NCBI GenBank assembly: GCA_026417415.1
Contig: JAOADG010000004.1
Span: forward strand, 1 to 64,000
Origin: a bacterium
GTDB taxonomy: Bacteria > Electryoneota > JAOADG01
Direction of reading: 5' to 3'
DNA: 64,000 nucleotides
How positions within the stretch are numbered: the first letter of the stretch is position 1; each line of letters opens with the position of its first letter. The notes below the pieces were generated by a model. That model ran no database searches, was not told the DNA's origin, and saw only the letters and a list, made by a program, of their open reading frames with translations. A program made the position numbers and the translations under genes. Below are positions 16,117 through 25,265 of the stretch, piece after piece.

Positions 16117-19100
16117 ATGAGTAACGAATTCCAAAAACATCCACGATATTGGTCAACATTAGAAGAATATCACCATGACCCTGAAGTTGAACGACTTCGG
16201 TCAGAAGAATTCTATACCAAACCTGCTGAAGTGATTGATGAGATGGCTTCGGCTGACTTTTTATTGTCAAGAAGAGATTTGTTAAAATTAACAGGAATTG
16301 CTTTGTTGGCTACGGTTGCTGGATGCTCAAGAAGGCCTGTAGAAAAAATTATTCCCTACGTAGTTGCTCCGGAAGAAATTACACCCGGTGTTCCTACTTA
16401 CTATGCAAGCGTTTGCGCTGCTTGCCCTGCAGGGTGTGGAACCATTGTAAAAACCCGTGAAGGAAGACCTATCAAACTTGAAGGTAACCCAAAACACCCG
16501 ATTAATCATGGTACTTTATGTGCCCGAGGTCAAGCGTCCATACTGGATATCTATGATCCCGATCGCTTAAAAAATGCGGTTGAATACAAAAGAGGAAAAG
16601 CTATTCCCGTTGAAACGACCATTGCGGCTGCAGAAGAGAGTATTTTTCAACTCATTCAAAACAAACCCGAACGGGTCGCAGTTGTTACAAAACCTACCAC
16701 TGGGTTAACGGACAAGCGAATTTGGAATGAATTTCTTAACACGTTTTCTGGGATCAACAAATTTGAATATGACCCCTTAGGAAACGATGAAATTCTTGAA
16801 GCACAGTATAGATGCTATGAGCAGTGGGTTAAACCCAGATATCGTTTTGAAAAAGCAGAATACATTCTATCCTTTGCATCCGATCCGTTTGCTACAGGGT
16901 CCTCGCCGGTTGAATATGCTTATGGGTACGGACATCAGAGAAAGCCAAACAACAAGCAAATGGTAAAACTGGTCGTGTTTGAACCTGCTATGAGTATGAC
17001 TGGAGCAAATGCAGACGAACGGTTTCTTGTTGAACCCCAATGGCTAACCCCGATTGCCTTTGCCATAGCCAAAGCACTCTTTGAAATGGGACATACTCCG
17101 ATTGCGGTTGATGATAAGGATAAAACACAAAAAACCGAGCAACTAAAACGATTCTTTGACCGCGTTTCCATCCAGAAAGTTGAAGAAACAACAGAACTCA
17201 AAGAGGTAATCCGTAGAATTGCCAAAGAAATCAGCAAACACAAAGGAAGATCCTTGGTCATCGCGGAAGGAACTGCTTCCCAAATTACGACTCAAAAGCA
17301 ACTTCAGATAGCGGTCAATTTACTCAATAGTATGTTGGATAATGATGGAAAGACAGTAGATGCTACGATCAGCCCGTCCAATCAAATGGTAGGATGGAAA
17401 AAGTATTTTGACTTTATTCAACAACTCAAACAAAAGAAATTTGATGTTGTGGTGTTTGCTGATGTCAATCCGTTGTATCATGCTCCAAATGCGAAAGAAT
17501 TGTATGATTTGCTTCAAAATGTACCTACTGTCATCACACTATCTCAGCATTTAGATGAAACAGCCGTGGTTTCGGATTGGGTGCTACCGTTGTCGCATCC
17601 TTATGAAACCTGGTTGGATTATGAAGCCCAGAGAGGTATTTATGCTGTCGGTCAACCTACCATTACCCCTTTGTACAATACTAAATCGGTGAACGAATAC
17701 CTGTTAAAGTGGACTGCTCAGAAACAGAATACCGCAAAAGTTCCTACTATTTTGGAATATTTGCAAGATACGTGGAAATCGGTGTTCTTGAAAGATGCGT
17801 CGCAACTTGCATTTCAAGATTGGTGGAATCAGCGATTACAAGAAGGATTCTTTTCTTGGGTGAACCGAAATGCAGAAACCAAAGGACGCGATTTCAAACT
17901 TGAGGTATTAGAAACTGTTCGAATTCAACTCAATCAATCCGATAGATTTCAATTGGTATTGCAAACTACAGCTCACTCGTACGATGGTTCACAACGAAAC
18001 AATGTATGGTTAATGGAAACCCCCGACCCTGTTTCAAAAGTGTCTTGGGATAATCATCTATCCATATCACCGTCAACTGCGAAATCTTTAGGTTTAGCAA
18101 CGGGTGATATGGTTACCATTTCCACAGAGGGGTATAAATTGGAAGTCCCTGTTTATATACAACCGGGTGTACATCCCAAGGTTGCAGCGTTAGCGTTAGG
18201 ATGGGGAAGGAGCAAAGGTGGCCGAATTTTAAAGAATGTTGGGGTAAATGGATTTGCTTTAGCCCTTGTCCAAACCAACGATGTACAATTTAGCGGGATC
18301 CCTATTCAAATAGAAAAGACAGGAAAAAAATACAAACTTGCCAACATGCAGGGCCACAATTACATTGAGCATCGTCCTGTGGTTCAAGAAACCACTTTTG
18401 AAAAGTTTTTAGCAGATCCAACCAGTGGCGGTACCCATCATCCCGATTTAACTTCCATCTGGGGTCCTCCCCCTAAACCGCTAAACCCACCGAAAAAGGA
18501 AGAGATCCGTTGGTGGATGACCATTGATACCAATTCCTGTATCGGTTGTAATGCTTGTGCCGTTGCTTGTCAAGCCGAAAATAACATTCCGGTGGTTGGC
18601 AAAGAACAAGTGCTTCGTGGTCGGGAAATGTCTTGGATACGAATTGATCGTTACTATTCTGGCGATGTGAACAATCCTGAAGTGATTCACCAACCAATGC
18701 TCTGTCAACATTGTTCCCATGCCCCTTGTGAAACCGTTTGCCCCGTGGTAGCCACCACACACAATGATGAAGGGCTAAACATCCAAACCTACAACCGTTG
18801 TGTTGGTACACGGTATTGTTCCAACAATTGTCCTTACAAGGTTCGTAGGTTCAATTGGTTGGTAGATAATACCCCATATAGCGATCGAAACATTCAACCT
18901 CCTATGCAAATGGTGTACAATCCGGATGTAACGGTACGCTCAATTGGGGTAATGGAAAAGTGTACCTTCTGTATCCAGCGGATACGTGAAGGTCACGAAT
19001 TTAGGCGTGAACATAATTTGGATGCTATCCCTGATGGTACGGTACAGCCCGCTTGTGCACAAACTTGTCCAACTCAAGCCATTACCTTTGGAAATATCAA

Positions 19101-19311
19101 GAATCAAGATTCGCAGGTGACACAAATTGCGAAAGATCCGCGTGGATATTTGGTACTTGAGGAATTGAACACTAGACCCGCAATCACTTATCTACGAAAA
19201 ATTAGACATCGTTCTAAAAGAGAATGGGATGACGAATTGTACCATACCAAATCCCCTTCTCAATCAGAGAAAACACACCATGATAGTCAAACAAGAAAAG
19301 GTCACGGATGA
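16117..19311 (+). CDS. actB: Alternative complex III subunit ActB (molybdopterin-like plus iron-sulfur fusion)
   Basis: About 1064 residues. A twin-arginine signal (SRRDLLKLTG near residues 51-59) indicates Tat export. The first large part (about 75-790) is homologous to molybdopterin oxidoreductases, with CAACPAGCG near the front; in the characterised complex it carries no molybdenum cofactor. The C-terminal part (about 795-1000) is a NrfC/PsrB-like module with four cysteine clusters for iron-sulfur centres, including CIGCNACAVAC, CQHCSHAPCETVC, CVGTRYCSNNC and CTFC...CAQTC. The clusters link the quinol site to the hemes. The track start (GTG 16102) directly follows the actA stop; ATG 16117 (MSNEFQKHP) is preferred. 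It overlaps actC by 4 nt. Confidence 0.95.
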   Translation: MSNEFQKHPRYWSTLEEYHHDPEVERLRSEEFYTKPAEVIDEMASADFLLSRRDLLKLTGIALLATVAGCSRRPVEKIIPYVVAPEEITPGVPTYYASVCAACPAGCGTIVKTREGRPIKLEGNPKHPINHGTLCARGQASILDIYDPDRLKNAVEYKRGKAIPVETTIAAAEESIFQLIQNKPERVAVVTKPTTGLTDKRIWNEFLNTFSGINKFEYDPLGNDEILEAQYRCYEQWVKPRYRFEKAEYILSFASDPFATGSSPVEYAYGYGHQRKPNNKQMVKLVVFEPAMSMTGANADERFLVEPQWLTPIAFAIAKALFEMGHTPIAVDDKDKTQKTEQLKRFFDRVSIQKVEETTELKEVIRRIAKEISKHKGRSLVIAEGTASQITTQKQLQIAVNLLNSMLDNDGKTVDATISPSNQMVGWKKYFDFIQQLKQKKFDVVVFADVNPLYHAPNAKELYDLLQNVPTVITLSQHLDETAVVSDWVLPLSHPYETWLDYEAQRGIYAVGQPTITPLYNTKSVNEYLLKWTAQKQNTAKVPTILEYLQDTWKSVFLKDASQLAFQDWWNQRLQEGFFSWVNRNAETKGRDFKLEVLETVRIQLNQSDRFQLVLQTTAHSYDGSQRNNVWLMETPDPVSKVSWDNHLSISPSTAKSLGLATGDMVTISTEGYKLEVPVYIQPGVHPKVAALALGWGRSKGGRILKNVGVNGFALALVQTNDVQFSGIPIQIEKTGKKYKLANMQGHNYIEHRPVVQETTFEKFLADPTSGGTHHPDLTSIWGPPPKPLNPPKKEEIRWWMTIDTNSCIGCNACAVACQAENNIPVVGKEQVLRGREMSWIRIDRYYSGDVNNPEVIHQPMLCQHCSHAPCETVCPVVATTHNDEGLNIQTYNRCVGTRYCSNNCPYKVRRFNWLVDNTPYSDRNIQPPMQMVYNPDVTVRSIGVMEKCTFCIQRIREGHEFRREHNLDAIPDGTVQPACAQTCPTQAITFGNIKNQDSQVTQIAKDPRGYLVLEELNTRPAITYLRKIRHRSKREWDDELYHTKSPSQSEKTHHDSQTRKGHG

Positions 19312-20684
19312 GTACAACAAACGTTTACCAAACTGAAGCCCCGTTAATCCAAGAAACAGTGACGATGAATAAGGTCACTGAAACCATTTTAGCACCCACT
19401 GAACGGTTGCCAAGCAATGGTTGGTGGGCCATGTTCCTGACAGCCAATGGCTTGTTGTTGATCGGAGTGCTTAGCGTTGCTATTCAAATGTGGCGTGGCG
19501 TTGGGGTATGGGGATTAAATCACCCGATCGGCTGGGCTTTTGATATTACAAACTTTGTGTTTTGGATTGGGATCGGGCATGCGGGAACGTTGATTTCTGC
19601 AATTTTGTTTTTACTTAGGCAAAAATGGAGAACTTCAATAAATCGTTCGGCAGAAGCAATGACTATCTTTGCGGTGATGACTGCCTTAGTGTTTCCGCTT
19701 TTGCATACTGGTCGCCCCTGGCTTGCTGCGTTTTGGTTACTGCCTTATCCAAGTGAACGTTTGTTATGGGTCAATTTTAGAAGCCCATTGCTTTGGGACG
19801 TATTTGCGGTAACCACCTATTTTACGATTTCTTTGTGTTTCTGGTTTACGGGGTTGATTCCCGATATTGCTGCAATGAGGGATAGGGCTAAAGGAAAAAT
19901 ACGAAAAAAGATATTAGGATTTCTTTCTTTGGGTTGGAGTGGCACGATGACCCAGTGGATGCATTTTGAAAAAGCGTATCTTTTGTTTGCGGGGTTGGCT
20001 ACTCCATTAGTTTTGTCGGTTCATACCATCGTGAGTTTTGACTTTGCCACTTCAATCATGCCCGGTTGGCATACTACCATTTTTCCCCCTTATTTCGTAG
20101 CGGGGGCTATTTTTGGAGGATTTGCGATGGTGATGGTGCTTCTTGTACCAATGAGAAAATTGTTTGGTCTGGAAGAAGTAATTACCATCAAACACCTTGA
20201 ATATATGAACAAAATTATGTTAGCAACGGGAATGATGGTGACTTATGCGTATGCATCTGAATTTTTTATGGCGTGGTATAGCGAGAATCAATATGAACGG
20301 TTTATCTTTTCCAATCGCTTAACGGGGCATTATTGGTGGTCTGTATGGTTAATGATTTTATGCAATGCGGTTATACCGCAATTATTTTGGTTTAAAAAGT
20401 TTAGAACCTCTATTCCTGTTATGTACTTTGTTGCTATTGCCATCAATGTGGGAATGTGGTTCGAGCGCTTTAATATCATTGTGACATCATTATCGCAAGA
20501 TTTTCTGCCAGCCAATTGGGATTTCTATTCACCCACCAAATATGATTTTGGAATTACCATCGGCTCTTTTGGCTTGTTCTTTACTTTGTTTTTATTGTTT
20601 GTTCGTGTGTTGCCCACGTTGTCATTGGCGGAAGTAAAATCCATTTTGGTTAAACCTGCTGGCGAAAAACATCGCAAAGGGTAA
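19308..20684 (+). CDS. actC: Alternative complex III subunit ActC (NrfD-like quinol-binding membrane protein)
   Basis: A 458-residue polytopic membrane protein of the NrfD/PsrC family with about ten predicted membrane helices. Motifs such as NGWWAMFL, FWIGIGHAGTLISAILFLLRQKWR and LLHTGRPWLAAFW are typical of ActC, which binds menaquinol at the periplasmic side next to ActB. It starts by ATGA overlap with actB and is followed 4 nt later by actD. The long hydrophilic N-terminus (about 35 residues) is usual for this subunit. Confidence 0.95.
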   Translation: MSTTNVYQTEAPLIQETVTMNKVTETILAPTERLPSNGWWAMFLTANGLLLIGVLSVAIQMWRGVGVWGLNHPIGWAFDITNFVFWIGIGHAGTLISAILFLLRQKWRTSINRSAEAMTIFAVMTALVFPLLHTGRPWLAAFWLLPYPSERLLWVNFRSPLLWDVFAVTTYFTISLCFWFTGLIPDIAAMRDRAKGKIRKKILGFLSLGWSGTMTQWMHFEKAYLLFAGLATPLVLSVHTIVSFDFATSIMPGWHTTIFPPYFVAGAIFGGFAMVMVLLVPMRKLFGLEEVITIKHLEYMNKIMLATGMMVTYAYASEFFMAWYSENQYERFIFSNRLTGHYWWSVWLMILCNAVIPQLFWFKKFRTSIPVMYFVAIAINVGMWFERFNIIVTSLSQDFLPANWDFYSPTKYDFGITIGSFGLFFTLFLLFVRVLPTLSLAEVKSILVKPAGEKHRKG

Positions 20685-20688
20685 ATCT

Positions 20689-21252
20689 ATGCTGAAATTG
20701 TCTGACATTATTAAGCAGATAAAGCCACCGGAAAATGTTCCCTTGATGGTGGGAGTATTTCTAACCCCCGAAGAGCTTTATCATGCTGCGGAAAAAGCAA
20801 TGGATAAAGGGTATAAGGGGGTAGATGCCATTACACCCTTTCCAATTCATGGTTTGGATGAGGTATTAAAAATCCCCAGTTCTTGGTTGCCTTATGCTAC
20901 GCTTATCGCAGGAGTTAGCGGTTCAGCGTTTATGTTGTGGTTTCAATGGTGGACCAGTTCGGTCAATTATCCCCTCAATGTAGGTGGAAAACCTTTGTTT
21001 TCTTGGCCTGCTTTTGCACCGATTGTATTTGAAGGGGGCGAGTTGTTAGGAGGTGTCACAACTTTTATCGTTTTGTTGATTACTGCCTACCTTTGCAGGC
21101 CCAGGGCTTTAATTAAAAATCCGTTGGAAGCAAAGTTTACTGACGATACCTTTGCTTTACTCATTCCGATATCCAAAGAGAACAATCAACAAGATGTGGA
21201 AACCTTTTTGAAAGGGGTAGGTGCTGATGAGATTCGCCTCCTTACTGTATAA
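20689..21252 (+). CDS. actD: Alternative complex III subunit ActD (DUF3341)
   Basis: A 187-residue protein of the DUF3341/ActD family. It has a cytoplasmic N-terminal domain with the motif TPFPIHGLDEVL (about residues 46-57), two membrane helices (about 65-85 and 125-145, with PLNVGGKPLFSWPAFAPI between them), and a short C-terminal ferredoxin-like tail. ActD packs against ActC in the complex. The gene overlaps the probable start of actE. Confidence 0.95.
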   Translation: MLKLSDIIKQIKPPENVPLMVGVFLTPEELYHAAEKAMDKGYKGVDAITPFPIHGLDEVLKIPSSWLPYATLIAGVSGSAFMLWFQWWTSSVNYPLNVGGKPLFSWPAFAPIVFEGGELLGGVTTFIVLLITAYLCRPRALIKNPLEAKFTDDTFALLIPISKENNQQDVETFLKGVGADEIRLLTV

Positions 21253-21886
21253 AATGAGCCGTTGGATATTCCTTCTGTTTCTTTTAGTTTTGGTTGTTGC
21301 CTGTGGTCCAAGACAAAATACAGAATTGGAATATGCACCGCAGATGTATAGAAGCCCTGCTTACAAAGCACAAGAGTACGATGGTTCAGCACCACAATTA
21401 TCTGTGATGCGTAAACCACCACAAGGTACTGTTCCAATCGGTTATACTCCTTATACCCTTACCTTGGCTGATTCCCTTTTACAAGATCAAATGACCAATC
21501 CTTTGCCAATGACTGCTGAGGTTTTGCAAGTAGGACGAAAGTATTACAACATCTATTGTATCGTTTGTCACGGACCGAAAGGGGATGGAATGGGTTATGT
21601 AGTACCGAAAGGGATGCAACAGCCCCCCTCTTTCATTACTGGACAAACAACCCGATGGTCAGATGGTAGAATTTTTCATTTAATCACCCGCGGTCGTGGA
21701 AATATGGCAAGTTATGCTTCCCAACTATTGCCGGATCAACGTTGGGCTATCGTGCATTATGTGCGTGCATTACAACGGGCAGGAAAACCCACAGAAAAAG
21801 ATTTACAAGAATTGGAAAAACGAGGGATCACCTTTACTGAAGATGTACCCGATACCTCTGTGAGTACTTCAGTGCCTAAGCAATAA
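21227..21886 (+). CDS. actE: Alternative complex III subunit ActE (monoheme cytochrome c lipoprotein)
   Basis: A secreted cytochrome c of about 220 residues with one heme motif, CIVCH. A hydrophobic signal ending LLVLVVAC gives a lipobox cysteine, so the mature protein is probably lipid-anchored in the periplasm. The middle part (ALTVADSLLQDQMTNPLP-like region, then VGRKYYNIYCIVCHGPKGDGMG) matches ActE, which accepts electrons from ActA/B. Start choice: ATG 21227 has AGGGG upstream, while ATG 21254 lies just after the actD stop and also gives a good signal peptide. The track GTG 21221 is less likely. Confidence 0.92.
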   Translation: MRFASLLYKMSRWIFLLFLLVLVVACGPRQNTELEYAPQMYRSPAYKAQEYDGSAPQLSVMRKPPQGTVPIGYTPYTLTLADSLLQDQMTNPLPMTAEVLQVGRKYYNIYCIVCHGPKGDGMGYVVPKGMQQPPSFITGQTTRWSDGRIFHLITRGRGNMASYASQLLPDQRWAIVHYVRALQRAGKPTEKDLQELEKRGITFTEDVPDTSVSTSVPKQ

Positions 21887-21903
21887 CGAATGGAGTGAAT
21901 TCA

Positions 21904-23112
21904 ATGTCTTTTCACAATGATAAAATAACACAAGTCATTGACCCCGGTCCTTGGAAAATACCAAGTAAAGTGACCAACCTATTCATTGCCATCGCTTTGT
22001 TCGGTGCAATTCTATGGGTGATTGGGTTGTTAACCAATCCTTTACGTGCGTGGTCTGCTTATTTAATTAACTTTTTATTTGTCTATTTTCTTGCCCTTTC
22101 GGGTATCCTATTTACTGCTATTCAATATATGACCAATGCCAAATGGTCACCTGTACTTCGCAGAATACCAGAGGGGATGTCTTCCTTTTTACCGATTGCA
22201 TTTCTTTTTCTTGCTATTTTTTGGTTGGGAATCCCCAAATTATACGATTGGTTTGATGGATGGGAAAATTTTCATGGATTGACCAGTGATATTAAGCGTT
22301 CAAAAGTAACATGGCTTTCGCAGCCGTTTTTTTCTGTGCGGCTACTGTTTTTTTTAGCAATCTGGATTCTTTTAGCGAAATGGATTGTAGCGAATAGCAT
22401 TAAACAAGATAATGCAGCACTTCCTCATTTAACCAAATTCAACACCAAATTGTCCATTGTTTTTACCATCTTTTTTGCCATTAGTTTTTCAATTACCAGT
22501 TATGATTTATTGATGTCTTTAGAGCCCAATTGGTTCTCTACTATGTTTGGGGTATATGTATTTTCAGGATTGTTTCAAAGTGGTATCGCAGCAATCACTA
22601 TCATTGCAATCTTTGCACGAAGACAAGATGCTCTACCTTTGACCATTAAGGGCCATATTCGTGACTTAGGTGGTTTTTTATTTGCATTGTCTGCCTTTAT
22701 GTCGTACATCGGATTTTGCCAATTTATGTTAATTTGGTATGCTAACCTTCCTGAAGAAACATTTTATTACATCAAACGTACCCAAGAAGGATGGTGGTTC
22801 ATCACTCTATTGTTACCCCTTTTGAAGTTTGTGATCCCATTCGTGTTGTTAATGCCTTCACAAGCCAAAAAAAATGAAAAACTCTTATTGTTTGTATCGG
22901 TTTGCATCATCTTAGGAGAATGGATTGATATTTATTGGATGGTATTGCCGACACACTTTTCCAAAATCACCTTACCTGGTATAGCAGATATTGGTGGGCT
23001 TCTGTTTTTTGTTGGGTTGTTTTGCTATACAGCATTTTCTTTTTACAAAAAGCATTCTATGGTCCCAACTGGTGATCCAAAAATTTTAACCAGTTTGAAT
23101 TGGGGAGCATAA
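21904..23112 (+). CDS. actF: Alternative complex III subunit ActF (NrfD-like membrane protein)
   Basis: About 402 residues with roughly ten membrane helices; distant paralogue of ActC. In the known complex ActF lies beside ActC and its role in proton movement is debated. Visible family traits: the helix pair near WFSTMFGVYVFSGLFQSG and the FLFALSAFMSYIGFCQFMLIWYANLPEE segment. GGAG at 21892-21895 sits 8 nt before ATG 21904, so I prefer that start over the track GTG at 21895. It follows actE by 17 nt. Confidence 0.93.
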   Translation: MSFHNDKITQVIDPGPWKIPSKVTNLFIAIALFGAILWVIGLLTNPLRAWSAYLINFLFVYFLALSGILFTAIQYMTNAKWSPVLRRIPEGMSSFLPIAFLFLAIFWLGIPKLYDWFDGWENFHGLTSDIKRSKVTWLSQPFFSVRLLFFLAIWILLAKWIVANSIKQDNAALPHLTKFNTKLSIVFTIFFAISFSITSYDLLMSLEPNWFSTMFGVYVFSGLFQSGIAAITIIAIFARRQDALPLTIKGHIRDLGGFLFALSAFMSYIGFCQFMLIWYANLPEETFYYIKRTQEGWWFITLLLPLLKFVIPFVLLMPSQAKKNEKLLLFVSVCIILGEWIDIYWMVLPTHFSKITLPGIADIGGLLFFVGLFCYTAFSFYKKHSMVPTGDPKILTSLNWGA

Positions 23113-23134
23113 TGGGAAGAGGTGAGTTGAAACT

Positions 23135-23803
23135 ATGAAAAAAACGATACATCCACTTATCGGGTTTGCTTTGTCTATCTTTGCTATAATGATTGTAGCG
23201 TTTATTCTTATACGGGTTGATGAGCAAAGAATCAAGATTACAACGGTACCCTCTCAAATCGAAAAAAAGCTTGCTCAAACAAAAGGTACTGATATTCGGC
23301 AACTTCAGATAGCCACTCCTTATGCCATTACCTTAGGAAAACAGTTGTATAGAACCAATTGTGCTGGTTGTCATGGCTTGGAAGGAAAAGGCGATGGACC
23401 AAAATCAGCGAAACTCAACCCAAAACCGAGAAATTTACAATCAGAAAAACTAAAAAATGGTTCTTCACCTCTAAAGTTAGAAATGACCTTAAAAAATGGG
23501 TTAGGAGCAATGCCAGATTTTTCTGAAATGTCAGAGGAAGAGCGGTTTGCCATTGTTCACTACATACGCACACTTATGACTAATCCTGAAGCAGATGCAT
23601 GGACCGCTGCCACAAGACCGATAGAAAACACACAACCGAGGACAAACACTTCTTCGGCAGTTCAAGATACAACAGGTCCAAGAATACCCATCCGCTTAGC
23701 AATGATGTTGTTATCTGAAGAGAATAAAGAGCAAAACCGTAAACGTCCGATTACATTGCCGTTGTGGATGACTCAGAGAAATCCGAACCAAAAGACACAA
23801 TAA
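23135..23803 (+). CDS. Membrane-anchored monoheme cytochrome c of the act operon
   Basis: A 222-residue protein with an N-terminal membrane anchor (IGFALSIFAIMIVAFILIRV), one heme motif CAGCH (about residue 77) followed by GLEGKGDGPKS, and a likely methionine ligand in GLGAMPDFSEMSEEE, as in class I cytochromes. The C-terminal 60 residues are basic and disordered in appearance. It lies 22 nt after actF and before a terminator, so it is probably the electron carrier or docked acceptor of the complex. No terminal oxidase gene follows here. Confidence 0.85.
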   Translation: MKKTIHPLIGFALSIFAIMIVAFILIRVDEQRIKITTVPSQIEKKLAQTKGTDIRQLQIATPYAITLGKQLYRTNCAGCHGLEGKGDGPKSAKLNPKPRNLQSEKLKNGSSPLKLEMTLKNGLGAMPDFSEMSEEERFAIVHYIRTLMTNPEADAWTAATRPIENTQPRTNTSSAVQDTTGPRIPIRLAMMLLSEENKEQNRKRPITLPLWMTQRNPNQKTQ

Positions 23804-23820
23804 ATTACAGAATGAAAAGA

Positions 23821-23850
23821 AAACCACCGGTAAAGGTGGTTTTTCTTTTT
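23821..23850 (+). terminator. Terminator of the act operon
   Basis: AAACCACC-GGTAAA-GGTGGTTT hairpin followed by TTCTTTTTT, 18 nt after the cytochrome c stop codon. It is a classic intrinsic terminator on the plus strand. Confidence 0.85.
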
Positions 23851-23879
23851 TCGTTATTGGGTACTTAAACAATTTTCTT

Positions 23880-25265
23880 ATGAATTCGTTGATAAACACA
23901 TTATTTGAACGGTTTCCAAATTGTGTGAGCATAAATCCATCGGATTTGGAAGTTGCTTCCCACGATGAATCTTCTTTTTTACCTGTTCTTCCCCTTGCAG
24001 TGGTATCGCTTACCACCAGTAGAGAAATACAAGAATTGGTAGAGATTTGCAATCAATTCAAAACACCGATAACACCACGTGGTGCCGGTTCAGCATTAGA
24101 AGGAAATACCATCCCTGTTCAGAATGGTATTGTATTAGATCTTTCCCGAATGAATCGCATTTTAGAAATAGATGCTCAAAACCTACAAGTAACTGTAGAA
24201 GCCGGTGTGATTTATGACCAGTTAAATCAAAAATTAAAAAATTTTGGGCTTTTTTTTCCACCATCGCCGGGTGGTAGTTCCGATGTAGCAACCATAGGTG
24301 GGATGATATCCACCAACGCAAGTGGGATCTATTCGGTTAAGTATGGTGGTACCAAAGAACATGTATTAGAACTTGAGGTGGTTACAGGATATGGTGAAAT
24401 CCTTAAATTAGGCAATAAGTGTATTAAACGTAGTAGTGGGTACAACTTAACGGATTTAATCTGTGGTTCTGAAGGAACTTTAGCAATCGTCACACAAGCA
24501 ACGTTAAAATTAAGTGCCATTCCTTCCCATAAAAAGCAGTTTGCTTATCAATTTGCCAACATCACCGACGCAGTAACCACCATTTCCCAACTGCGTGCGA
24601 TGGGTGTGGATTTGGCTGCCATGGAGTTAATGGATGCCAATACCATTCGCGCTTTGAATAAATTGAACCATTATGGTCTGCCGGAACAACCCATCCTTTT
24701 TTTTGAAGTTCACGGAAGTCCCTATCTACTTAAAGAGGTAATGGAAGAAACAGAAACGATTAGCAAAGAAAATCTTGGAAAACCGTTTAACTTAAACTCT
24801 GCAGAAAACCCATGGACCATACGACATTATACCACACCAGCAATAAAACTTTATCAACCCAATAAAAAAATTGTCCGCAATGATGCAGCGTTTCCTATAG
24901 CATCCTTACCAGAAGTGGTTCAAACGATTGAAAACTGGGTACACCAAAAACAGACCCAAGGTGCAAAAATTGAATTGTTCATTTTAGGACATTTGGGGCT
25001 TGGAATTTTACACGCACTAATGTTGGCAGATCCCATGGATCAACAAAGCTGGAACGGAGCACAAGAAATCAATCATCAAATCAAAAAATTAGCCATTGAA
25101 AAACGAGGAACCATCTCAGGTGAACATGGAATAGGTATCGCACATAAAGATTTATTGAATGAAGAACATCAAACTGCAGTACAAGTGATGCGAGAGATAA
25201 AAAGAGTATTTGACCCTAATGGAATACTCAACCCAGACAAGATCTTTCCTACTTATCTTTCATGA
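23880..25265 (+). CDS. FAD-linked oxidase (GlcD / D-lactate dehydrogenase family)
   Basis: A 461-residue flavoprotein of the VAO/PCMH family. The FAD-binding half (about 40-220) has PRGAGSALEGNTIP, GGSSDVATIGGMISTNASG and CGSEGTLAIVTQATLKL. The C-terminal cap ends with the signature SGEHGIGIAHKDLL. Such enzymes oxidise 2-hydroxy acids (glycolate, D-lactate) and feed electrons to the quinone pool. There are no GlcE or GlcF genes next to it, so it is probably a single-subunit D-lactate or 2-hydroxyglutarate-type dehydrogenase. The substrate cannot be told from sequence. It overlaps the next gene by 4 nt (ATGA). Confidence 0.85.
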   Translation: MNSLINTLFERFPNCVSINPSDLEVASHDESSFLPVLPLAVVSLTTSREIQELVEICNQFKTPITPRGAGSALEGNTIPVQNGIVLDLSRMNRILEIDAQNLQVTVEAGVIYDQLNQKLKNFGLFFPPSPGGSSDVATIGGMISTNASGIYSVKYGGTKEHVLELEVVTGYGEILKLGNKCIKRSSGYNLTDLICGSEGTLAIVTQATLKLSAIPSHKKQFAYQFANITDAVTTISQLRAMGVDLAAMELMDANTIRALNKLNHYGLPEQPILFFEVHGSPYLLKEVMEETETISKENLGKPFNLNSAENPWTIRHYTTPAIKLYQPNKKIVRNDAAFPIASLPEVVQTIENWVHQKQTQGAKIELFILGHLGLGILHALMLADPMDQQSWNGAQEINHQIKKLAIEKRGTISGEHGIGIAHKDLLNEEHQTAVQVMREIKRVFDPNGILNPDKIFPTYLS

